Origin: Oasisia sp. SBJ-2009
Lineage: Eukaryota > Annelida > Polychaeta > Sabellida > Siboglinidae
Assembly: GCA_964017155.1 (NCBI GenBank)
Contig: OZ024857.1
Location: forward strand, 40,925,716 to 40,989,715
Direction of reading: 5' to 3'
Length of the DNA stretch: 64,000 nt
The translations under genes were made by a program, and so were the position numbers. Within the stretch, counting starts at the first letter, position 1; each line of letters opens with the position of its first letter. The notes below the pieces were generated by a model that saw only the letters and a program-made list of their open reading frames with translations, was not told where the DNA came from and made no database searches. This document shows, piece after piece, positions 33,401 to 47,200 of this stretch.

Positions 33401-36400
33401 TTTTACTTCATAGAAAAAGCACACATTAAAGCCAATGTTACGCTAGGCTTATAGTATACTTATGGCATTTCAGAGCATAAATGGTGTTATTTTCCTTTTG
33501 ATGAAATTAAACAGTTTGAGGTGGTCAACATGGTTATAAAAAAATTAAGTTAAATTCTGAATTTTCATTATATGTATGTCAAAATAGACAATATATTATA
33601 GCATTTTACTGTTTTGCCTAAACGTAATCATGCAGACGAGTTGTCAACAAATTCCAAAATGATGAGCCATATTAATTCCTTTTCATCCTGCTACATGTTT
33701 TGGTTAGCTCTGCTGTTTTACTGTTTACATGAGCCAAATGCCACAGAGAAATTATTGGCCGGTACTTGGCCTGGAGATGAAGGCTTTGGCCAAGGAATTA
33801 AGCCAACTTTATTGGACATTTGGACACTGACACGCGACCACTGTGTGCCATAAATTTGGCAGTACTGTATTCTGTATTCCTACCCACACAACTATTACAT
33901 CCACAGTATCTGCTTGTACCTGGTACTTATCGTAATTCTTCTGGAATCTCATAAACGTAGTCAAAAACATCATACCACGTATTCTTTATGAGGAATATAG
34001 AAAGGCCATATAGCGATAACATCATTTATTCTTAATGGAACCAGCAGAAAGGTCAAGGATATTTCCACGAAATACCTTTACACTGTTGTCGCGTCCGCTT
34101 GAAGTCAATGCCGACACTGCCAGAGGTTATAATGAGTTCTGACAGGAGATCATTGTTATTCACACATGTATGATCACTGCTAATGGGCGGCTAATGGACA
34201 GAGAGAAACAGCTTTGTGTTACACGCGATGTAATGTGTAAAAATTAGCTGTTTCTCACTAGTTTCTCACGATTGTTCCCCGACTCCACTGTTCAGCCTCC
34301 TTTCATCTGTGGCAGCTTAGAAAGTAGTCGTCTTAATTTAGAATGATGATGCTAATTGTCATGCAGGCTGACGTCTTGTGTGCTTGTTACCTGGAAGTAT
34401 TCTGTGCTGACGTGACAAGATCACACTCTTGCTGCTGCGCTTTGATTTCAAGATTTAATATACTTTTGATTGGATGTGATTTCTACCTGAATTCACGCAA
34501 ATAGCAGGTGATGCTTATTTATGCAGTTCATAATCTTCTTCTGTGTGATTCATTGGGAGGTACATGGAGCCTTATTGTGTTGAAGGGTCAGTTCATCCAT
34601 GCATCGATTTTCTTTCAGTTCATCTTATGAATGAAGATCTCCTTAATGTTGGCAAAGATATGAAAAAATTTCTCGAATATCACATATATGTGGTTGGCTG
34701 AATCACTATAATATTCAGCGTAATGGAACAAATGATCTTCTCCAGGATTAAATCTGCACAAAGATCCACCAGAATACCAGGGAATGTTCTCTTGTGGGGA
34801 GCAGTGGTCGCATGATAGAGCGCCAGACTGTCAATCGAGGGGACGGTGGTTCAATCCCACCTCCCGCTGTTTAAAAACTTAAGGCAATTTCGTTCACTCT
34901 ACATTTGCCTGTGTCTTTCGGAAGAGACACTAAAACCCAGTGGTCCCTTTGATCTGGTGCCTATGCCAGGGGATGTAAAAGATCCCACACAGGGGGTAAA
35001 TGTGTAACCTGTAGTGGACTCACTAATTCTAGAGAAGGACAACTCCTGCGTTTGCCCAACTTAGGGCTGTTTGGAGGAAACCAACTCCTCAGACCTCTCT
35101 GTTGGCTGTTTTTTGGTCTTTTTTCGAGAGCATTCTTGACTCATCTCACCAGCAACATTGGTCATCCTCTTATTCCTTTAACAGTGTAATGTATGTTTTT
35201 TGGTCCCTGTTTCATGCCTCTCTCATTCTCTGTATCTGTGTCCTCCTCCTTTGCCTACTCCCAACTATCTTTAATCACAGGAGATTCAGTGTCATGTCAG
35301 TCTCCAGTCAGTAGCCAGACATTTCGGTAATTGAATGTTTTTGTGATAGGACATTTTGATAAAGGGTCATTTTGATAGTTGGGTGTTTTGGAGATAGGAC
35401 ATTATGAAAATGTGTGGAAAAGCCGGGCAAAGTGTTCTTTTCCAAAATGTAAATGATTCATCAATCTCTTATCATAATTCCTCCATCCCTTCTATCTTCC
35501 CATGTCTCTTTGCATGGAAAATGATGAGGAATTCAGTGCTGAGATTGATCAAAACAACCAGCTGAAAATTAAAGTACATCATTCGGAGGAGAATAAGAGT
35601 GCAAAAAAATTCCATTTGCAGTCATTTCACTTTCTTAGTACCTGCACAGCATATATATTGATTCAGCTCCTGAACAGAAGACTTTCCATTTCTCTATTGG
35701 ACGTTTCTATTAATGACCACGCAAGTGTAAGAAGCCATTCGCAGTAAACAGGAATTCAAATTAATGACTACGATTGCTGCCACGAGACATTCCCTATTGT
35801 TAGAGCAGCTTGAAGGAATTACATCACCGTCTGATGTGATTGTCACGTAGCAGCAGTAAGTGCACCTGGGTAGTTATTAATTTATCGAAGACATGGCACT
35901 GATTCATGGCGGGAGCAGCAGAGGTTGTAGCTCATCATATAAGTGTTCTTCCGTAGAGCGTCATCATCAGCGGTCCCTTGAAACGAGGATGACGTTGGCC
36001 ATTGATTGGTCATGCATCCTCAGATGACTCAAGAGCCCGATTCTTGATCTGCAGATCTTGTTGCACAGTGGGCAGAAGGGGTGAGGTGGAAGGGAGATGT
36101 GAAGATGTTGAGACATCTCCCTCTTTTTCTCATCTGCTGTTTCTCTGCTTCATTAAGTAGATGGTCTGTCTCAAATTGGGCCGTTGCTTGGTGTATGCTT
36201 GGTGTACACGAAAGTAGACATTCTGCAGCCATGTCCTGACAAGTGTTGATGGCCAAATTTTGCTTCTCTTCATGTTGTATTAGACAGTGGGTTTTGAATC
36301 GTTTTCTCTGACCATATGTACTGTAAAAACAATACTTGTTGGAGAGTCAGCTGACTGACATTCTAATACAGTGGTCAGTCCAGCAGGGTTGGTTGTGATC

Positions 36401-39400
36401 CTTGGAGTGGACTAGAGCAACTGGGGGTGATGGAAGAATGTCTTGTTGAGATTGTTAACGAGCTTTTTTGCCAGCCGAGGGTGTTTTCATCAGTACCATA
36501 TATGGTATGCATGTAAACACCCTTGATTGTTCTCTTTGGGAACTCATGGAATATAATAACCAGTGATAAGGGTTCCATTTCTTTACACATAATAGGGTTC
36601 CTAACTTGTGCATGGTCCATGAGGTGATAGGGATTCCAAATTTCTATTTTGTGAACCTGCCCATTATTCTGGTGGTATGTTATTATATGTTATGCAGATT
36701 TAATCCTGGAGAAGGCTGATTGTTCCATTATGCTGAAGATCAATATCTATTATAGTGATTCAGCCAGCTACATATATGTGATATTCAACATATGTTTCAT
36801 ATATTTTGGTAATGTGTGTTTGGTAATCGTGATTTGTTTTGTAATGTTTTCGATTGGTTTACTCTTATCTTCATTACCTTGTACAGCGTTGACCTTCTTT
36901 GTTGATTCATATCAGCCCCCTCCCCCCACTATCTTTGTTTATATGTATTGCATATAATGTGTCCACTGTTTACATCGATCTACTAATTTATTTACTATTT
37001 ATTTCTAATGTCATGTGGTATGAATTATTAATGTCTTAATTCAGACTCATTCCATCATATAACTTTCCATTTACTTGATTGGGTGGTTCATAATTTCTTA
37101 CCATTAGATAAAGGTTTTAGAAAGCAGAATTGTTTTTGTAGTGGTATTGTCTGCCAAATGAAATGTTTACTAACCCATGAAAGATGTTTTTATTTTGTGG
37201 GGATGGATCTGAGTAGATGCACTTGAAGTGCCATGTCCTTTATCTTTGACCTGTACATTGATATGTTTGACTCATTATTGATAAATGTGGGGTGTACTTT
37301 GGTAGTCGTTGCCTGTATATTGACACACATTACCTGGTAGGCTACCTGTGTGTTGATTTACCGCAAGGGTAGTTTAGTGTCAATTTATGTTTGACAAGTC
37401 ATTGAAATATCTGACAATTCATTTATATGTCTGTCAGTTTGTTACTGTGAGCTTTGATTAATATGACTGTTGGCTTGGCACAGTTGGTGGAGATCCACAC
37501 TCTCAATTGAGAGAACCTGGATTCACACAAATCCTGTGATGATGGGTGAAGCTTTGAGCAAGTTCATTCACTCAATGTTGTAACGGTTCAATCAGCTGTA
37601 TGAATGTGTACCTGGCTGTAGGCAATGGTGAATATTTATGGACACATATCTGTAGTCTTCACACATTAATAGCAGCATGGCTGAACACTTTCCAGAACAG
37701 TTTAAATGACATTCGGTTGAATAGCTCGGCCCCTAAGTAAAGTATTTGTACTAGAGCACTGAACATTCCGAAGGACTAGAAGCTGCGCTTTACATGAACT
37801 TACCTTTACTGTTTGGTTGCTGTGTCATTGGTAGGTGGGCCCGGATCTCGCAAGGGGAGGATTGTGGACGACCTGACGGCCACGTACGGATTCCGCTTCA
37901 TCTCAGGCGAGGACCTCATAATCCGGGAACTTCCCCGCAAGCTCGCAAACATCGTCAAACTAGAAACATCGAAAGACGTGCGCGACTTCCTTGAGGTAAT
38001 AGCCCTTCTCTCTGTGATGCTCCCAAACTAAATGTTTGTTCTTTTAGTTCTGAAGGGAGATTCTGTCCAGGTTATATAATTTATATGAATAAATTTCACT
38101 GTTTTTTTCTCATATATATATATATGTCAACAATAATCATATATCCTCAACAGTTTGACAATTCTGAAAGACCTACATACTCTAAATGTACAGATATATT
38201 TTAAACATATACACAACAGTTTGTATTTTATAGTGAACTGCATTTTGATTATATTCTTGATTACTGGCTCTTGATTTCTTATGTGCATTTATTTGATGAT
38301 GTAATTTTAGCATGACTGTCAGAGATTTGTCATTCAGCCATTAGTGATGATCAGATCGTTGTTTTGAATTTCTTTGAAGTCGCTTGTCCACTTTTTAATG
38401 AGCACTTCCAATTAGGATTGTGCAGTCAATACTTTTATTGCATGTTTACTGGCGTGTTTTGATGACAACTGCTGTAAGCTGGTTAGCTCCTTGATGGCAA
38501 ATGTGTGGTTTCCGTGCAGCCATTTGTTATGTTGATTTAACAAAATGCGGAGTAAACACCATGTTTGATGTGGGTGGCTGGGTGCACTACGTATAATGAG
38601 ACACGTCATGCACAGCAGCCCATGGCAGTTGATGCTTTAAAAAGCACCTGTGCACAAGCCGAGCTGTGTGAGGGAGGTAATGAGGGAGTGAGAAAGAGAG
38701 ATGGAGATCGAGAGATACATAGAGAGAGAGAGACAGAGAGATGGGAAAAGAGAGATGGAGAGAGAGAAAGACAGTCAGAGAGGGAGACACACAGGCAGAG
38801 AGAGAGAGACAGACAGACAGACGTACAGACGTACAGAGAGACAGAGAGACAGAGAGACAGAGAGACAGAGAGACAGAGAGACAGAGACAGAGAGACAGAG
38901 TGACAGAGTGACAGAGAGAGAGAGAGAGCACTCACATTACTTCACTTCCCTCAGATACAACTCTATGGACTCATTAATGTCTGCTCATAATAAATCCATA
39001 CAGGAAGCTCTCCCATTAGTCATTGTCATCACACCGCACTTTGTCAAGTCAGAGTCCTAGAAATGAAGCTAATGATCTGTGTATCGCTTGTGGACAGTTT
39101 GTGTTGTGTGTAGTGTAGGCACAGGTGCACCACAACAGTCTTGTCTTGTGTGATGTCACTGCACTGTCTTGTGTGATGTCACTGCACTGTCTTGTGTGAT
39201 GTCACTGCACTGTCTTGTGTGATGTCACTGCACGGTCTTGTTTGATGTTGCAGCACTGTCTTGTGTGATGTCACAGCATTGCCTTTGTGATGTTGCAGCA
39301 CTGCCTTGTGTGATATCACAGCATTGCCTTTGTGATGTTGCAGCACTGCCTTGTGTGATGTCACAGCATTGTCTTTTGTGATGTCGCAGGACTGTCTTGT

Positions 39401-40747
39401 GTGATGTCACAACACTGCCTTGTGTGATGTCACAGCACTGTATAGTGTGATGTCACAGCACTGTCTTGTGTGATGTCACAACACTCCCATGTGATGTCAC
39501 AGCACTGTCTTGTGTGATGTCGCAGCAATGAATTGTGTGATGTCGCAGCAATGACTTGTGTGATGTCGCAGCAATGACTTGTGTGATGTCGCAGCAATGA
39601 CTTGTGTGATGTCGCAGCAATGACTTGTGTGATGTCGCAGCAATGACTTGTGTGACGTCGCAGCAATGACTTGTGTGACGTCGCAGCAATGACTTGTGTG
39701 ATGTCGCAGCAATGACTTGTGTGATGTCGCAGCAATGACTTGTGTGATGTCGCAGCAATGACTTGTGTGATGTCGCAGCAATGACTTGTGTGATTTCGCA
39801 GCAATGACTTGTGTGATGTCGCAGCAATGACTTGTGTGATGTCGCAGCAATGACTTGTGTGATTTCGCAGCAATGACTTGTGTGATGTCGCAGCAATGAC
39901 TTGTGTGATGTCGCAGCAATGACTTGTGTGACGTCGCAGCACTGTTTTTTGTAATGTTGTAACACTGCCTTATGTGATGTCATAACACTTTGCTGTGTGA
40001 TGTCACAGCATTGTGTAGTGTGATGCAGCAGCACTGCATGATGTGATGTCACAACACCATCCCAACTGACTTAACATTCAGACGTCACAGCCATGTGACA
40101 TCACCACTGACATATGACGTCACTGGCTCCGTGAGACCTAGTCCATTGACCTGACATGTCATGTTGCCCGTGTCTAGCTGACCTGGTCATCTATTAGAAG
40201 GCTGCCTCCGCTGGGTCAGGTGAATCAATAGCCTGGTGTGAGGCTTCAGGCAGCCAGGAGTCCGTGGTAAACACTGCATTCACTCAGCTGTGATGACTGC
40301 AAGCTGTCACCTCCTCTCACCTGGCAGGCTTGTTAGACGTACAGAACACTAAAATGTATAAATTTAGCGTTTCATATTATTTTGGGAGTATCTTTCATAT
40401 TTACTAAAATTGTGTTAAATGAAGACCTGTATCTTCTGTAACTGAATGAAATTCCCAAGTGTAGAGATTGTTTCTGTGTTTCGTGAGTCTGTATTGTAAG
40501 TGTTGGTGTCGTGATTCCCAGTGGCATTTCTGTTTAGATATTGTTTGGTTTGCTTCACCTGGTGTCTCAGAACTCATTTTGTTGGTGTGATCACCAGTTG
40601 TTCCTACACTCATTGCCTCCTCTATCTCTATCTCTCTCTCTCTCTCTCGCTCTCCATTCATTCTGTCTCTCTCTCCCTTCATTCTTTCTCTCTCTCCCTT
40701 CATTGTCTCTCTCTCCCTTCATTCTTTCTATCTCTCCCTCCCTTCAT

Positions 40748-40791
<44 letters not shown>

Positions 40792-40852
40792 CCTTTATTC
40801 TCTCTCTCCCTTCACTCTTTCTCTCTCTCACTCCCTTCATTCTTTCTCTCCA

Positions 40853-40889
<37 letters not shown>

Positions 40890-40978
40890 CCTTTATTCTC
40901 TCTCTCCCTTCACTCTTTCTCTCTCTCCCTTCATTGTCTCTCTCTCCCTTCATTCTTTCTATCTCTCCCTCCCTTCAT

Positions 40979-41018
<40 letters not shown>

Positions 41019-41079
41019 CCTTTATTCTCTCTCTCCCTTCACTCTTTCTCTCTCTCACTCCCTTCATTCTTTCTCTCCA

Positions 41080-41142
<63 letters not shown>

Positions 41143-41226
41143 CCTTTATTCTCTCTCTCCCTTCACTCTTTCTCTCTCTCCCTTCATTGTCTCTCTCTCC
41201 CTTAATTCTTTCTATCTCTCCCTCCC

Positions 41227-41265
<39 letters not shown>

Positions 41266-44200
41266 CCTTTATTCTCTCTCTCCCTTCACTCTTTCTCTCT
41301 CTCTCTCCCTTCATTCTCTTTCTCTCCCCCTTCATTCTCTCTCTCTCTCCCTTCATTCTCTTTCTCTCTCCCTTCACTCTTTCTCTCTCTCCCCCTTCTC
41401 TCTCTCTCTCTCTCTCCCCAAGCCTCTCCCTCTCCACATCTCTCTCTGCTACCAGCCTCCCCCTCCACCCCTCCATTGTCTGTCTTCTCTTGTTATTGCC
41501 ACAAATAGCCATAACTACTTTGTTATCCTGGCCTTATGTCTTGCCTGAGTCTGCCAGAGCCTGTGAGGTGTGGCCATGTAGTCCTCTCCCTACACGGCAG
41601 CTAACACTGCATGCAGCACTGCACGCCATCATTAGACCTTCAGCTGTCAGTTAATAAGGCAGTAACCTGACCCTTATTGCGTGAGGACTCTGATGGATTG
41701 GTCGTTTTGTCAGATTGTGCATGTTGGTCTCAATCATCGCATGTTATGATGTCGTCTGTTATGTTACTAGGCACGTAGTGCCGTGTCCAGGAAAATATAA
41801 TAATATGTAATTGTAAATTTGCGGCATGTTTTGTTAATAAAGATTGGGTTCTCATCATGTTCTCACTAACCTTTGGTTAGGGGAGGACCCAAGTCATGTG
41901 TCCCATGTATCTCTATATTAGTTCCTTATCATGTTCTCACTGACTTGAATTTTGGGAGTATCTGAGTCATGTCATCATGGATTGAGTCAACTTCATGTTT
42001 TTACTGTCCTTTGGGTTCCAGGAAGACCCAAGTCATGTGACCCTGGAGTGGGTGCTAATCATGTTGGAGCGTCGCATTGAGCAGGACATCAGCATGGACT
42101 GCACCTACCTTGTGGACCTCATCCCCAACCTCAAGTACGTACTGCGCTCCAAGAACTTTGTCAAGGACTGCAGCCTCGCCATGGAGAAGTTTGAGCAACG
42201 TGTGAGTTAACATATTACATACATGCATGTGACAGGGCTGAGAATGAAGACTTCTGACTGGAGCTAAGCACCTGATTGTTAGTCTTGGAGTGGCCACTTA
42301 GACTATTACAATTTGTGTATGATACAGACACCCACAGGATGTAGTAAGCATAGTTTGCCATATTACCACGTAATGTCCTGCATCACTTAGTATCGGGGTT
42401 TGATACGTATGGTAACATATAAAACGATTTATGTTGTGCCAGCAACCCGAGAAACCAGAGTTCTATGACATAGCAACATCAAAGCATTAGACAGACATCA
42501 AGTTAGCAGTACTCTGTATTGAAACATGTATCGCACTAAAAATAAACCGGTTGTTTTGCACAACTAGGATCCCTAGAATGTTCCCAAATTATATCTATAA
42601 TAATTAAGTACAGTATATATGACATTAGTCAGGCCAATACAGTCAGCACACTGTTCAAGTAATTTTTACTCAGGGTGACATCAAGATATAAAGGCAAGTT
42701 CTTATATTATAGCACAGTATCCAGTCCTCAGGACCGTTCAAAGCGCTTTACACTTTATTTCCCTGACAGACCTGTTCACTCAGACACCATCTCGGCTTCT
42801 CTGGGAAGCATCCAGCCATATGCTACAATTAATCCACGAAGGCTGCTCGTACACATATCCACCACTGTCTATAGCCAGGTACTCATTTATTCGGCTGAGT
42901 GAACTGGAGCAATGTAGAGTGAAAAAACTTGCCCAAGGTTTTAGCACCGCAGCACAGGATTCAAACCCAGGTTGTCGTAGTCGAGAGTCTGAAGCTCTAC
43001 CCCTCAGCCACTGCACCCATATATAGTGAGCTTCCACCGTACTTTCAGCTGAAATCACACTAGCATCAAAAGATGACCTGTGTCTGCCTTTCCCCAGTAC
43101 CCCGTGTCATTCGCCCTGAACCTGGCGATCCCGGCGGACAAGGTGCTGGAGACGAGACAGTCCGTGAACGTTGTCCCCGAGACGGAGACCCTCAAGAACA
43201 CGGGGGGCCAGGGGGACGAGGCTGACTCCGGTCGCACCAAGGTGGGTCAAAGTCAACACCAACTCCCCTGGTGTAGTGGAAACATCTCCGTAATTTTTTA
43301 TCAAGCTTAAAAAAAACTATATAATATTCTATAGGTTTTTTGTGGATAGTTTTCTACAGAAAGAAATATTACACTGTTGAATTCTATAGGACTCTGTAAA
43401 ATGTGAAGTGACCATGTCAATTGTATAGATTTCTGTGGACCAAATATTATTTTACTAAGGGCAGTATTATTCAAAAATCCCACTTTCAAATCATAATGAT
43501 CGAGGTTTTGTCGAGTTACATCTGACAATGTTTTAATTCTGATGATTTTCAGGTTTTTGTGTCTTGATTAGATTCAATTATCTACACAGTTGTAGTATAC
43601 CATAAGATATAAATATAAGGTAAAAACCAAAAAGGTCATTGAAAAAATTGCACGCGTTTTTGAAACAGATCTCCTCAATGCTCAGTAGGATACGTATTCA
43701 TTATGCCTCTGGAAGAACCTGCATGAGACCTGCACTGGCATTAGTGAAGTCTGGTCATTTGCTATGGCCAACTAATGTAAATCTGCAGCACTGATATAAT
43801 CGATGCCCTTTCCGATGACATGTTGAGCCACTCAAATGGTGACAGTTTGTTTGGTGACCTTTAAAGCGGCAACTGTAGAGATTATTAACACGAAAATGAT
43901 TTAACGTCATTGCCATTCTCAGCATAGCCCAGATGACAAATGGACTCAGAAGCCTTTGACTTGTCAAGAGACCAACATTTCTTTCTCTGTCACTGTTTAT
44001 GCTTATCGGTTGGTAATATTTCCATCAGTATTCATTCAGATTCTGTCTCGGCTAGTGATAATATGTTTAGTTGTCGGCTTCCATTTCTTTTTCATGGTGT
44101 TCTAGGCATGAACATTTCAGCCAGATTTTAGCTGGTCATGTTTTCCTATCAGTTAGACAAATGAGTAAATGTTCACTTCATGAGATCAACCCGCCATTTT

Positions 44201-47200
44201 TTTAAATCTGTTGTTTTGACTTGAGATTGCAGTATACAAATGTGTATCATTTTGTCAGAGGTTAAGCAGTCCCATTCGTAGATTCCAGTTCTGTATAAAA
44301 ACTGAAGCTGTGAAACAACACAAACAAGAAATCTGCCAGGTTTATCAACATTTTGTATGGCATGAAATTAATTGTTTTTTGTAACTATAAATTTTTTGTT
44401 GTCATCTATATGCGTACTGTTTGTGTGACAAAATCCAGAAATGCTAAATATTACACATAATTGCATAAAGAATCACACAAATAGCCACCTAATTCTAAAT
44501 ACCAGGTATCTCTGAAATATGTAGGGGAAGTAGGGGCATGTCCGCACACTTAAGGTGAAACAAGCTATAGATAATGCACTGTGTATGCTAAGAGGGTGAC
44601 ATTTAGTATTCAGAATGAGCAATCATATTCCTTTGTTGTTAGTTAGTTAAGAAATCGCATATCACATCAGATATTTAAATATGTTGTCAAATATAGAGGC
44701 ATAGCTTTGTGCGGACATGCCCCAAGGTACGGGGCATAGCCGCACACTGTGTGCGGTTATGCCCCAGGAATGGCGAAACAACAGCTAGTCTCGCAGAGCT
44801 GACCATTAACTGCAATAATAATGTGTATTGGTATGTGTACACTACTGACATGTGCATTATTAAAAAAAAACAGAGAACACAAATCAACGATTTCTAGTTT
44901 TCATATATATGTAAAGTTTAGAAAATATAGGGGCCTTGAATCATAGTCCACGTTTATTCCTCCTTGAGAGTCAAAGCAAACAACAGCATGATTTTGTAAC
45001 GGGGAAAGTCAAAGTTTGCAACCCAGCTTGTCTGAAGCCTTCTAGCTAAAACAGCCTAGTCTCGTAAAGCGCAAAGTCAAACTAAAAACTCAGTTTGTCG
45101 GATTTGTGCGAGCATGGCTTTGTATGGACTAACGTATACGGGCAAAGTTCTATATTATAGATTATACATCATTTGTCATCTTGGTTATTTTAGTCAATGA
45201 GCAATGATCAATTAAGCTTTATTTCTTTAACGGACTTAATGATACACAACATGGAAAATGTGACGTCAGCACGATATAGTCTACTACACATTGACGAAGT
45301 GATGAATGATATAATAAGTTTGATAATATTAAATAATTATATAATAATCATCTTATACTACCTCACATCAAAGTTTCCTATAATATTTGTGGTAAGCAAG
45401 TGAAGTATCTAAATATGTATCTATGTAGACTACATAATGTTATAAGCACCGATGCACGAAATACGTCTGCACAGTGGCTGGGGCATGACCACACAGGCCT
45501 GTGCGAACATGCCCCAAGCATCCAACACGTGAATAATTCTGAATTGCACGAAAATGCTACTTATGAAAGTATCCTTTATTTCACACATCATAAAACATTA
45601 AAATGCAATTTGGAATTATGAAAGAAAATGTATATGAACGTCTTACAGTTAAAGTAATACACATAACAGCATATGAGTAAAATTACATAAGTGTTTACGA
45701 AAATAAAATGTTATGTCATAAGTTTTTAATTATTCACTTCTATCAAAAAGTAAATACAAGTGGTTGATTTGGGTGTTAGACGATGCCGCTTAGCATGATT
45801 CCATTAACCAGATGTTACGCGATGCGGAAATAATAGGGTGTACGGACATGCTTCAGTATGCGGATATGCCCTACTTCCCCTATTCATATATGCAGCCCTT
45901 AATAGGATGTGACACATCTGTGAAAGACAAATATGAAAACTTTGAAAACGTTCTAAAACAAACAGATATATTGAAAACAAATACACAATATATCACCATT
46001 TTGTAAGGTATCAGAACTATGCAACGTATAACATTTACAAAAGTTATAAATATTGTACAAACTTTTGTTTCAGAGGCGGGTAGCCACGTATGAGCAGAGT
46101 GTCCAGAGCTTCCTGAACTACTTTGATGGGACGGAGAGACTGGTGACAGTGGACGTCACGTGTGGACGCTCAGACTTCATCTGGCAACATGTCCATGAGC
46201 TCCTGTGTGAACTCAAGTTCCAGCCATGCCGCTGCACAAACAGCGTCATTCTCTTCGCCTTCGGTACGAGTCGCATTTGTTAATGTTATTATAACTATCT
46301 TTTTAATCGACCCAATACATTTCAAAATATAAGTATATTATAAAAGAATAAAACAATATGTATATCATGGTAAATGTATTATGTTAAAATAAAAACAGTT
46401 GTGTAATAAGTAATGATGGATGACATAGTTTCTAAAATATTAAGACAATTACAAAACTAATGATGGTATATTAAAAACTAAAACATTAAAATTATGATAT
46501 TATTTTAAAAATTATAAAATTTATAATTATTTAATTAATGTGTATTGTCACCTTTACCTTTTTGTGTCAAAACATCATTACATCTCTAAATATTGCTGCT
46601 GTCATCTTTTGTTTGTGTTGCAAAATGTTGCATGTGTAATTTTTATGTCACAGTGTTTCATTTCACGTGTCATTCTCCTCAAAATGTTCTGTCAACTTTG
46701 TTTACTTAGAAAATGTTGCTTTCCTATTTCTATCATATAAATTCAAGATAATTATATATATTTTACTTATACTTGGCTAGCTATAAGGTGAAGAATGCTG
46801 TTCATGTTTGAGACAAATGTGTACAGTTTAATAAGTAATGTGTTCTGAATTGTACTGAATAAACACCAGCATTATTTTCTTATCTTTCCTTTCTTAGATT
46901 GACAGTTTTAATAAAACTTGTGAGCATGGTATGACCTAATGGAAACATTCCTTGTTTCACAGAAGACACAGATGCGGACGGAATCAACTGTGAGAAGTAC
47001 CACATGGAGAAACTCGATCTGAGATCAATAGTTCCTGATCCGATGGATTCAGTGGTAATTAGTGACATCATTACTGTCAGATGATTTATTGTTACACTTC
47101 CCTGGGGGCTGTTGATCATTATTGTAAACTCTTCCAGGTAGTTGGGTGTATTATCTAAAATAATGTAATTTCTTGCAATCACTATTTAAAGTCCTGTGTA

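Noticed and set aside
39430..40052. Minus-strand frames of 140-199 codons
   Set aside because: They are repeat translations of the 23-bp minisatellite in several frames at once.
39140..40060. CRISPR array
   Set aside because: Units are contiguous tandem repeats without unique spacers, in a eukaryotic gene-rich context.
40521..41654. Plus-strand 377- and 335-codon Ser/Leu-rich frames
   Set aside because: They translate the CT-rich satellite and have no motif outside it.
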